In this document: in pieces, positions 32,996 to 42,301 of the stretch | How positions within the stretch are numbered: the stretch's first letter is position 1 | How the letters are laid out: every line of letters begins with the position of its first letter | Origin: Ambrosia x helenae | Lineage: Eukaryota > Streptophyta > Magnoliopsida > Asterales > Asteraceae | Length of the DNA: 64,000 nucleotides | Assembly: GCA_030844895.1 (NCBI GenBank) | Contig: CM061227.1 | Span: 72,604,593-72,668,592 of the forward strand | Direction of reading: 5' to 3' | Position numbers and translations under genes: made by a program | Notes under the pieces: generated by a model | Databases searched by the model: none | What the model was told of the DNA's origin: nothing | The model's input: only the letters and a program-made list of their open reading frames with translations

Positions 32996-34386
32996 TAAAA
33001 AAAAGAGAAAAAAATGCAAAGTGTGACATGAGGTCTCCTCACGGCCCAAGATCTTTCAAAAAGAAACCCTTCATCAACAATTTAGTATTTGTTTGGAGGA
33101 GGGCACATTATTAGGAGACACATTATTGTTTGGAGCATCAATCACAGCCGCCAAAAAGAAGTCCATCTACTAAAGTAGCTTCGAATTGTTTAGAGGTTAA
33201 TTGAAGGCTAGGAAGGCTCGGGTTCAAGACTGAAGTTACGGGTTCGACTATAATAAATTCTAGTTTTCATATTTATTTACTTTGTGTTCATGAATATTGA
33301 GACCATGACTATGTTTTATTTTGAACCTATGTTTTTATCGATTTCCATGATTATGAGTAGCTAAATATTGAACCACTACTTAGGTTGTATGATAATCGCA
33401 TGTTAATTTTATAGTTCTCGGTTATGGATTATTTATTGAATGGTTAATGTTTTAGTAAAAGTTTGGTTGGTGTTTATTATGATGTGTGTGCGTACTTAAG
33501 TCTAATTTATTATTGTTGATAGTTCCATAAACGTCTTAGTGAATGTCTTTCATGTTTGGATGTTTATTAGGGTTACCTGCTTAGTGCTTGTAGCTTAGTT
33601 TATGGTTTTGGTACCAAAAGCCATAGGAACTTGATTAGAGAGTTTAGACGACTTAAGTATTCTTCCATTCTTGAGATCAGGAGGTGATGGAATGTTAGGT
33701 TGTCTAGAGCTTTAGGTGTTAGGTTTTGGGTGAGACCGGGAGGTGATCCTATCCTAGTTGTCTTTAGTTTCTTGCAATTCCAAGTCATAGTTAACCCAAT
33801 TAAATTACTCCTTTACATCTTCGGGTGTATTGTGATTAGAGAGACCGGGAGGTGATCGAGTCATTAGAGTACCTTTACATTCTTAGTGAGGTGAGACTGG
33901 GAGGTGATCCGAGCTAGATAACCAGTGTTTTATTCCTTAGGATTCTTTGGCGTGTGTTGGTGAGATCGGGAGGAGATCTAGCACGTCTTAGGGTTTCTTA
34001 AGTTATCTTTAGAATTTGGTATCTATTCAGTTTTCCATTACCGAGAGTTGTAAGTTTTCATGCAGGATTCTTGACCTAGGTAGTTGCCTTCCTATCCTGA
34101 TATTTTCCTCAATTATCCTTGTTGTCAGTTTATATTATTTATTTACTTTATTTATTTTATTTAATTAAAAAACCAAAAATCAACTTTTAAATCAAATCTT
34201 TTTAAGTCTTAGTCGAGGCTAGTTTTGTTTTCTAGTTGTGTCCTGTGGGTTCGATACTCGGATTTACTTAATTTATACTGCATTGATAGGTACACTTGCC
34301 TATCGTGTGGTCTAGTTTAGTTGAGTCTATTTTATATTACTAGGTGTCTAGGTTGTTTATATTTTTAGACCATACATAGCACATCA
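32726..34386 (+). repeat. LARD 3' LTR
   Basis: 1661 bp, with a longer AAT run (32937-32993) than the 5' LTR. It repeats the five GAGACC/TGGGAGGTGATC motifs at about 33674, 33733, 33842, 33894 and 33962. Confidence 0.9.
32937..32996. repeat. AAT microsatellite
   Basis: About 18 AAT/ATA repeats inside the LARD 3' LTR. The shorter homologue is at 28800-28832. Asn-rich and Ile-rich frames over it are artefacts. Confidence 0.95.
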
Positions 34387-34916
34387 GAAAGGTAAATGAA
34401 GATTTGAATGAAGTTAATACAGGTGTAAATGTTACCGTTTTTGAATACATAACGGTTTTTAATACATAGCGGTAAAAAATTTTCAAATTTTTTATTTTAA
34501 TTTGTAAAAGATGCAAACAGTAATGGAATAAAACGCAAATAGATAAAAACGCAACACATGCATTATTTAGGACGCAATTACTAAAAACATAAAACGCATG
34601 TATAAATTGTATTGTTAGAATTCTAATGTAAGAAAGTAGTATTTTGCTAGATAATTACATATCAACCAACAACTTAATCTACTCGTCGTACCCATCCAAA
34701 TCATTAACTTGCTCATCATCGCCTGGTTGATCAACAAGATCTAGATTTTGACATGTTTGCTCCTTGGCATGCTTACGTCTGTTATGGCCTTTTTGACTAC
34801 ATATCTTGCATGTTCTTTGTTTTTTGCCACTACGACTGATGGCCTTCTCCTTCTATGACATGATCCTCTTTTATTTACCTCGACCTTTGTTCTTTATACC
34901 ATTAGGTAAGCGGGCC

Positions 34917-35213
34917 TAGGGATGAGCTCGGGACGGTATCGGTACTAACCGATACCGATACCAAAAACTCTCAAAATCCAATACCGATACCGAACACATA
35001 CGGTACGGTATCGGTATGGTACCGGTATGGTATCGGTATTTTACCTTAAAATATCGATACCATACCGATCCAATACCGATACCGATAATACCGAAACCGA
35101 AAACCTCAAATGTGGATACCGATACCGAACACCCTCGGTTCAGTATCAGTTCGGTATGGGATCGGTATCAGGACGGGACGGTATCGATATTTGGCCTTGT
35201 ATGCTCATCCCTA
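34917..35213. mobile_element. hAT-type MITE, 297 bp
   Basis: Perfect 11-bp terminal inverted repeats TAGGGATGAGC / GCTCATCCCTA. It is flanked by 8-bp duplications AGCGGGCC (34909-34916) and AGCGGACC (35214-35221), one mismatch; 8 bp fits hAT. The interior is built of many ACCGATACC and GGTATCGGTA units on both strands. It sits in the last exon of the MULE 2 transposase. Confidence 0.9.
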
Positions 35214-36689
35214 AGCGGACCGTTTCCTTGGCGGGTTTGTTGTAACCAAGCAAACTAGCGTAGCGTATCTATCAAACTTATTCTGAGAAGATTTACTGAA
35301 CCTATGTTGGTCAACCTTTTCCATCATCACCTTCATCTGATCCATAACTTTTTAAAGAACGTCAACATCTGCTATTAAAGTGTTGGCAAGATACCCGCCA
35401 GCAAATACAATTTCTCGGGCAAGTTGTTTAGCCTGCTTGATTTTGTCATCACCAAAATCAGCAGCATCAAACGCATGGCTAATCTTGTCACACCCTCAAA
35501 TTCCACTTGCGGGGTTTTACCGCGAGGCGCGTGGCATACCAGGATCCAAGTCAACGATCACAATAAACAAACACTAAATATATATATATATATATTGAAA
35601 CCAAAACATTATGCTTTGAGCCATAAACCAGCAGCGGAAGCATTTCTTGTTTACAACCAAAAGGCATATTATAGTTTACAAAACATTGTTTAATATGCAA
35701 CAAAACCCTAGACGCTGTGCAAGACTCCGTGCGCCTAGTCCGTTAACTGCTACCTTAGCGACATGAGAAAACATGCCAAAAATGTCAATATATAATGCTG
35801 GTGAGTTCACAGGTTTTCTTTTATTAAGGAGTTGTTATAAGTTTGAAAAGATCATTCCCGTTACTACTATGTTATACGAACGTTAGCTAGACGTTAAGGA
35901 TGTTTACTACTACGAGTGGGAAACCATTACTGACACGTTTTCCTGTTTTTGCCCAGTCGCAAGCCACCGTCACCACGGTGACCCTGGTAGTAGAGACAAT
36001 ATGCACCCGCCCGGCTCCCAGCCGTCGAGTGGGGTTTACCCGTCCAAATAGATCTATCCATATTTCCCCGATATGTGTTCCCACATACTCATGGTTTCCC
36101 CCTAGGACTCCCTGATGAAATGCCCGTATAGTAAATATCCATAACCATAGTATAACATGATCTTTAAAGCGTAAGTACGTAGCATGTTTCTCCCCCAAAA
36201 GCAAAACAGTAAAAGTGGGGCTGTGACACTCACCTTAAATTACGTTACTTGAAAATAGTTAAATCAGTATGCTATGATAGCCCCAAATAGCGGCGACCTA
36301 CATAAGATGTATATAAGTACCCGGACTAATAACCCATAGGTTGATTAGTCCCCGAATGTCCAGACCATAACCATATATGTTTGAAACACCTTTGATTGTT
36401 AAACCGACTGTACCAGACAAGACCCGACATCCCACGTGTTAGCCAAATATAAGATATCATGCAACATATGTAGTTAAACACTTAGTACGTGCGATAGTTC
36501 ACCTAGTCTAGCATGACGCTCAATTAATGCATAAACGAGTCCGAATACGTGTTACTAAGTCATTGGACATGTCACGGGGTTCCTATCATGTTCCTAGGTG
36601 TCAAATCATGTTTCGGGATGTCAAAATACGCTTACGACAGCAACACACGTGATTAGGAAACTAGCATGCAATTAGGAAAAGTCAACTGG

Positions 36690-36800
36690 TGATTGGGAGG
36701 GTCAACAGGCGATTGGGGAGGCTAATCGCCTGTTATTACTGGCGATTGGGGGCTAATCGCCCCTGCATCAGACGATTAGGACTCCCAATCGCCTGCTGCA
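36690..36800. repeat. GGCGATT/AATCGCC hairpin cluster in solo LTR 2
   Basis: Three consecutive hairpins. CAGGCGATT (36706-36714) pairs with AATCGCCTG (36724-36732). GGCGATT (36741-36747) pairs with AATCGCC (36755-36761). CAGACGATT (36769-36777) pairs with AATCGCCTG (36787-36795) with one mismatch. Confidence 0.88.
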
Positions 36801-37264
36801 GATGCGCAACGCGTTTTCGTGCGTTTAACCCTCCAAATCAAATCCGAAACATGTAAAAACACCCAACATCAAACCTAAACTATTAACCAACCCATTTCAA
36901 GCAAAAACCCCCCAATTTATCTCTGCTCTAACACCCTTGGTGCAATTATTTCCAAAAATGGCAAAGTACTAGGTTTCATTAACTATGCATATCTTTCCTT
37001 AAATGGCAATAATCAGATTTCACAACCTACAACCTTGCAAATCATTATCCCTTTGTTATAATACCCTTCTAATGTGAATCCTAACAACAAACAATCATTG
37101 AATCATATCATAACATCCTAAATCTTCAAGAATCATTCAAATGGGTCAAAATGCATACTTTCATCAAAACACCATAACAATAGCTCAAATCCTTATATAA
37201 ACATCCTAATAACTCCTACACATCAGAAGTACATCAATTACATGGAAACATTCATGTTTTAATC

Positions 37265-37345
37265 TCTCCCAATCGCGTGGTTTACTGGCGATTAGGCTAC
37301 TCACCAGTGCCTAATCGCTTGCAGCATCAGGAACTGGTTTTTGGC
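37265..37345. repeat. Second AATCGCC hairpin zone in solo LTR 2
   Basis: GCGATTAGGC (37288-37297) pairs perfectly with GCCTAATCGC (37309-37318). CCCAATCGCG upstream is a further copy of the motif. Confidence 0.85.
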
Positions 37346-40300
37346 GCGTTAAACACTATTTTAACATATACAAGCACGTATTCACATACCGACAAGTCAC
37401 ATAATGATTACAACCATATAATGCATGATAACTAACACGTTGACATTCGTTCACCAATTCCCGGGACTCGAGACTTGCGTGTGTGCGCTAAACCCGGTGA
37501 TTCCACAAATCACCAATCCTTGTACACATAGTTATGGACCGACTCCCAATGATCCCGCGGATCATTGTAATGACTCCCGATGATTCCCAGAACCATCGTA
37601 ACGACTCAACTGACCCAGTTAAGTATGTAATATGCATGACTCGCTAAGGTAGACTTACTAGTTTAGTCAATGTTACTAACCTGGGTTTGCCGGGTGTCAC
37701 AAATCTCATTAGGGGCAACCTCCTTTGTCCACCTTTTCAATATATATCTTTTCAGGAAAATCTGAACTCTAAACAACTAGAACACAAAGAAAATGTGTCT
37801 GCATAACAATCCATATTGTTCAAATATTTTGCAAGTGCACGTACCAATTGCCTCTTCAGAATCATTCACATCCTTCTTGAATAGAACCTGTGTTTTGTTA
37901 AAATGCAAACAATGTTGTTAGGACACGAGTTTAAAATTTTGACGCAAATACAGAAAACAATTACTTGTAGCAACCCCTCTCCATATGCCTTAGGATCATT
38001 AATAAATGACTTCAAAAACCCTTCACCATGTTTCTTTGTTTGGACATTGATCAAATCATTGGTGGCATATATCTCGTCTTGAATGTCAAAGAAAATTGTA
38101 CGTGTGAATATTTTGGTTGTTGCTCCTCAACTGGATGTTTAGTCCTAAGATCAAGCGTATTGTGCCTAGAGTCATGATCGTTCTTCCTATAGGTAAACCT
38201 TTGTGCCACCATTGATGTTTCAAAATGATTTAAAAACTCAACAAGTGTTAGTTGAGAATTAGCAGCTTGACAAAAGAAGTGGTTCTCGCTCTCTGATCTT
38301 GAAGTGGTTCGCATCAGTCCGGACATAGGCTCATCACAATAGAATGTTGGAATCCATATCAGTAAGCCAGCTATTGCTATCCAGTTTGTAATGAGTCATT
38401 ATAGCAACCCATTCAAAATCAAACTTCTCCGGGCTAATTATCGAATCTGTCCAAACTATATTACATATGCGATGTTTGAATTCATCGTCTCTACATAACC
38501 CATGTCCAACCTAACAATAAAAAAGGGTTCAGTAAGAAAAACATGGGAAAACATAAAAGAGAGTATATCAAATATGCAAGTTCAAAGTATTTTGAACGCA
38601 AATAGTAAGATGATGATACAATTTAAACGCAAATAATATTACATACAAAACGCAAGTATGAAACAAATCTAAGCGAATACCTTATGAGAAACGTTTTTCG
38701 TTATGTGCCACATGCACAGTCTATGTCTACTAGAATGAACTACACACTATATAGCATTCTTCATCGCAGGATCTTGATTAGTAACAACTACTTTTGGATG
38801 TTTACCAAATGATTTTACAAGCATCTCCAAAAGCCACTTATATGACTCTGTAGTTTCAGAAGACAATAACCCAGCTCCAAGGGTTACATTCCAGCAATGG
38901 TTATCAATACCCGTAAATGGGACAAATACCATCTTATATCTACAAAACAATAAAAATTACTATAAGAAAATGAAAAAAAAAACAAGACATAACATATATA
39001 GTATAAAATGTGCATACTTGTTGGTGTTAAATGTCGCATCAAATGAAATAACATCTCCAAACTCCATGTAATTCTTCTTACATAATGCATCAGCCCAGAA
39101 TAACGCAGTAAGAGAATTATTAGCAACAGTTGAATACTCAAATGAATAGTTTGGAAAATACTTTTTCTTATCATTCAACATAGAAACAATCATATCAGCA
39201 TCATATTCACCTATAAAACCGTTTAACCCACTTTTAAAATTTTTACAGTTAATAGCCGTTGCCCCAACATTCTCAATTCCACCATACTTTGTCCGCATAA
39301 CATTGAATGCTTTGACAGGACCAAGATTCAATGAAGATAGCTCGCAAATCATTTCTTCTTGGACGTATGTTAAGTGCCTATTTGCTGCTAACAAATGCAT
39401 ATCAGACTGGGACACAAGCGGATGATTGTGGCCCTCAACAAACTTATAAATCTTAAACTTCTTTCCATCCTCAGAACCTAACTTAATATGTGCTTTGAAT
39501 CCCGTACGAATAGACGGTCTTTTTCTTGACTTTTTGGAACTTTCACCACGAAACACTAAATCGTTACTCTTGTCTGGCTTTTGTCCCTCTTTGTAACATG
39601 TAAAATACTTAATACGAATAATATTCCCTGTAACATATTTAGTACTTTTTCTGGCACAAAAACTTGACTTCTTTGCGTACTCTTTATAAAACTCGTATGC
39701 AAGTTCTAAGCTATCAAAAGTCATTCCAACTTCTGGCTTGGGAATTCCTTCAACTTCTGGATTAAAAATGTATTCTCCTTCTTCTACAAAATCTTTGTTT
39801 CACAAATCTACATATTTTAACATTAAAATGCAAGTTAAGAAAAATAAAACGCAAATCTTATTTACCAAACATAATGTATGAATCATCAATTGTTAAACAC
39901 TGAAACACAAATTAAGAAAAATAAAACGCAATAGAACAAACGCTTAGTAAATAACATTAATATGCAGGAAACTACAAAATACTATAAATAAAAACACAAA
40001 GTGTTAAAAAAACAAATGAAAACCTAATTACAAGAAAAGAACCCTTACAAGTATATATGAACTGATAAAAAACATATCCACGCAAGTAGAAAGCCATACT
40101 ACATCTTGAAAATGTTATAAAACGCAAATAGTATGTTTATATACGAACACAATTGACTGTATAAGAAATCTAATAAAAAACCTTGAACTCTTCGGCGTTC
40201 TTCAATGAAGTTAAAATCATCATTCGAATTCAATTCGCCTTCATGATTTGGATCATCTGGAACAATATTTGAAAAGAATACAACAATGAATCATATATCA

Positions 40301-40769
40301 ACAAAATCGACATATCGAATACATAAAATTAACATGTTACCTTCAAAATCTCCATATACATTGACGTTAACATCGGGAAATTCATTAAGATCTGCAAAAT
40401 TAGAAATAATTAAGATCAATTTAACATCAATATGATGCTGATCAACTGTAGAACGATAATGTAAACTTTATTTACCAAACATGATGTATGAGTCTTCAAT
40501 TGTTAATGCATATTTACGAGTGTGATATGGTTTTTGAAATCACCGAATGATTGAAACATAGAAGTCGATTTGTTATGATTTTAAATTTGAAAGTGATCAT
40601 GCAGTTATTTTTTATATACAATTGCAACGTGATTACAGGGAACGTGAAAAAGACTATAATAACCTTTGACTGGAGTACTTGATGGAAGATTCCCAAAAAA
40701 ACCATCGTCCACGTGACATCATATCATTGCTTCTTACACTTTGTACGAAATTGTACTTTGGACCTTAAA

Positions 40770-41207
40770 CTTTTTTCTAATTTTAAAGTATGTAACCTCT
40801 AAAAAGATGTGTACCCTTTCCCTTGCAACAACCCGCACGACCTTTCAGGTATCCTCCAAATATATAATATGACAACATTGGTGGTCACACAATAAGCATA
40901 AATCTTGAATAATAATGCTTAATACGGACAGGAAAAAAAACAACCTAAGACTATCCTCATTCATAACCAACACAACCCAACTTTCAAATAAAAAAAAACT
41001 AATTTCTCTCTCTTGCACATACATAACCTAACTCTACTCAAAATTTAACACACATTCACAACCCAAATCATCCTAAACATGTTTTTTTTTTAAAACGAGC
41101 TAGGTTTTTAATAAATTTATACCAGGATGTTCACAAAAAAAAGTTAAGAAATAACGTGTATTTAGTTTTATTTTTAAGTTTAAATATAACAAGTTATTTG
41201 AGTAATT
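40770..41207. other. Spacer between MULE 2 and the SINE
   Basis: AT-rich, without a gene or recognisable element. It contains short A-rich and CAACCC-rich stretches only. Confidence 0.55.
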
Positions 41208-41221
41208 AAGTTAGTGGAGGT

Positions 41222-41549
41222 GTGTCCTTCACGGGTAGCTCAGTTGGTGAATGGACCAGGGATCTCTCTTGGAGGTCTCAGGTTCGATTCCCACGAAGGA
41301 CATAATGATAAATGATGGATGACTCATGGCCTATGGTCATGAGTTCGAGTCCTGATCTCGCCAGGTTTTACCGGTTCACTACTGTCGTGCCTTCGGGCGG
41401 GTATGTGGGTCGGGTTTTCCCTGGAAGCGGGCTGTGGGGTGGGCTAGGGGCTTCGTGCGTCCGGGGTGGGCCGGGCTGTGCCCCTGTCTTTGCCACTGAG
41501 GGGCCACGTACGAAGTACCCGGCGTTGTTTAGTTGGTCGTTCAAAAAAA
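41222..41549 (+). mobile_element. tRNA-derived SINE with 14-bp target duplication
   Basis: The head reads GGGTAGCTCAGTTGGTGAAT (box A-like) and GGTTCGATTCCC (box B-like), with a perfect acceptor-like stem GTCCTTC/GAAGGAC. The body is GC-rich and the tail ends GTTGGTCGTTC followed by A9. It is flanked by AAGTTAGTGGAGGT at 41208-41221 and again at 41550-41563, the mark of target-primed retrotransposition. A second TGAGTTCGAGTCCTG at about 41338 resembles another box B. RNA polymerase III transcription is expected from the boxes. Confidence 0.92.
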
Positions 41550-41563
41550 AAGTTAGTGGAGGT

Positions 41564-41777
41564 ATAGTTGGGTTGCAACCTTTGGTTGGTGCACCAACCG
41601 GGTTGTGGGATTATTACCATTTTTTTCTTTTTTTTTATGTTATTTTCCATGTACAACCAAACATCTTTCACACCAATGGGGATAGTCTAAGGGTTATGTG
41701 TGCACTTTGAGCTAGTGGTGTTTATCGGATTGGATAATGGGTTATTCGGATTCCTCGGATCGGATTATTCGTGTATG
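41564..41777. other. Spacer between SINE and Sirevirus LTR
   Basis: No gene recognised. It ends at the left border of the minus-strand Sirevirus LTR; GTATG (41773-41777) would be its target duplication. Confidence 0.5.
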
Positions 41778-42288
41778 TGTCAAGGATCGATCTTCAAACA
41801 AAGACTATGATCAAACAAGTTCAATTCAGGTGCGGAATCCCTTAATTGATTACAAAATGATAATATATCTAGCAAAACACACAAATCATCTCAAACATTT
41901 TCATTTCATTGATAAACATAATGATTAACACTTTAAAACGTTGTTTACAATGATAGATATCAATTACAGACTCAACAAAACCCTAGGGAGACGAAACACT
42001 TAGAGAGGGAAACAAAATTGACCAAAAGTTCAAGTTACAAAATGATTTAACCTATATATAGACCTGCACATTCGACCATTCGATTGGGCGAATGTGCAGG
42101 TTCGACCATTCAATGTGGGCGAATCAACACATATATACAATAAAACTTCATTCGACCTCTCTGAGCTTCTCCCTTCGACCATTCTATCTACATTCGACCA
42201 TACTTCTTCCACCTTCGACCGTCCGATATCACCAAAACATAATAGAATTTGCAATTCAATAGCACTAGTCGCACTTCGTGTATCTACA
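41778..42288 (-). repeat. Minus Sirevirus 3' LTR (511 bp)
   Basis: On the minus strand it begins TGTAGATACACGAAG just after the purine tract and ends GATCGATCCTTGACA. It has a TATA-like TCTATATATAGG near 42050-42062. It contains the 13-bp hairpin ACCTGCACATTCG (42062-42074) / CGAATGTGCAGGT (42089-42101) and several TTCGACC copies. The second LTR is not visible, so the borders rest on TG..CA and the PPT. Confidence 0.72.
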
Positions 42289-42301
42289 AACTCCCCCTCG
42301 A
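42289..42301 (-). promoter_or_regulatory. Minus Sirevirus polypurine tract
   Basis: On the minus strand CGAGGGGGAGTT directly before TGTAGATAC. Further AGGGGGAG tracts (minus) occur in the spacer near 46390 and 48045; multiple PPTs are a reported Sirevirus trait. Confidence 0.75.

Larger units (their letters stand above)
28532..34386 (+). mobile_element. LARD-like LTR element without pol, TSD GAAAG
   Basis: Two LTRs (28532-30228 and 32726-34386) begin TGATGTGTNGCAAAACACAT and end ACATAGCACATCA, flanked by perfect GAAAG (28527-28531 and 34387-34391). The PBS TGGCACCGTTGTCGGGGA (30235-30252) is of the tRNA-Asp-like kind used by Athila/Tat-related Gypsy elements. The 2.5 kb interior has no gag-pol homology that I can recognise, so this is a large non-autonomous derivative. 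The LTRs differ by point changes and several indels, so it is older than the chromovirus. Confidence 0.9.
35486..37701 (-). mobile_element. Solo LTR 2, Ty3/Gypsy-type, with TSD AATCT
   Basis: Begins TGTCACACCCTC and ends GCCGGGTGTCACA, flanked by perfect AATCT (35481-35485 and 37702-37706). It is 2216 bp. Both ends are clearly homologous to solo LTR 1 (for example GCCGTCGAGTGGGGTTT and the right-end CTCGCTAAGGTAGACTTA), but the two motif-cluster zones in the middle carry a different motif. It lies just after the SWIM-finger exon of the MULE 2 transposase. No internal region is present. Confidence 0.93.
34650..40500 (-). pseudogene. FAR1/MURA-type transposase pseudogene of MULE 2
   Basis: Reading leftwards: a FAR1-like domain (39724 onward, YEFYKEYAKKSSFCARKSTK), the core with ISFDATFNTNK (39050), then across an intron YKMVFVPFTGIDNH and VVVTNQDPAMKNA (38950-38747), RTTSRSESENHFF (near 38290), the SWIM finger TCTCKIFEQYGLLCRHIF (about 37830-37780) and, beyond the solo LTR, a knuckle CKICSQKGHNRRKH (about 34800). 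The exon 2/3 junction (GT at AACAA/GTATGC, acceptor GTAG/ATATAAG) keeps frame here. Several stops are present (for example at 38747), and the gene is split by the solo LTR at 35486 and the MITE at 34917. It is homologous to the MULE 1 transposase. Confidence 0.85.
25046..40769 (-). mobile_element. MULE 2: older ULP1-bearing MULE, inverted relative to MULE 1
   Basis: Boundaries are tentative. TTTAAAGG..AAAGTATAAGAAGTAATATG at 25046 resembles the reverse complement of the right end (TTTAAGG..AAAGTGTAAGAAGCAATG, ending 40769), and no target duplication was found. Inside are a ULP1 pseudogene (+, 25945-27828) and a FAR1-type transposase pseudogene (-, 40500-34650), again convergent. Removing three later insertions (28532-34386, 35486-37701, 34917-35213) leaves about 7 kb. 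Many stops show that it is older than MULE 1. Non-coding parts repeat ACGCAA/TTGCGT. Confidence 0.65.

Noticed and set aside
28647..33114. Asn-rich and Ile/Leu-rich ORFs over AAT runs
   Set aside because: Frames created by AAT microsatellites in the LARD LTRs (28800-28832 and 32937-32996).
41229..41302. Functional tRNA gene
   Set aside because: Acceptor-like stem and boxes A and B are present, but the T stem does not pair (TCAGG against CCCAC), no anticodon arm is clear, and it is the head of a SINE with target duplication and A tail.
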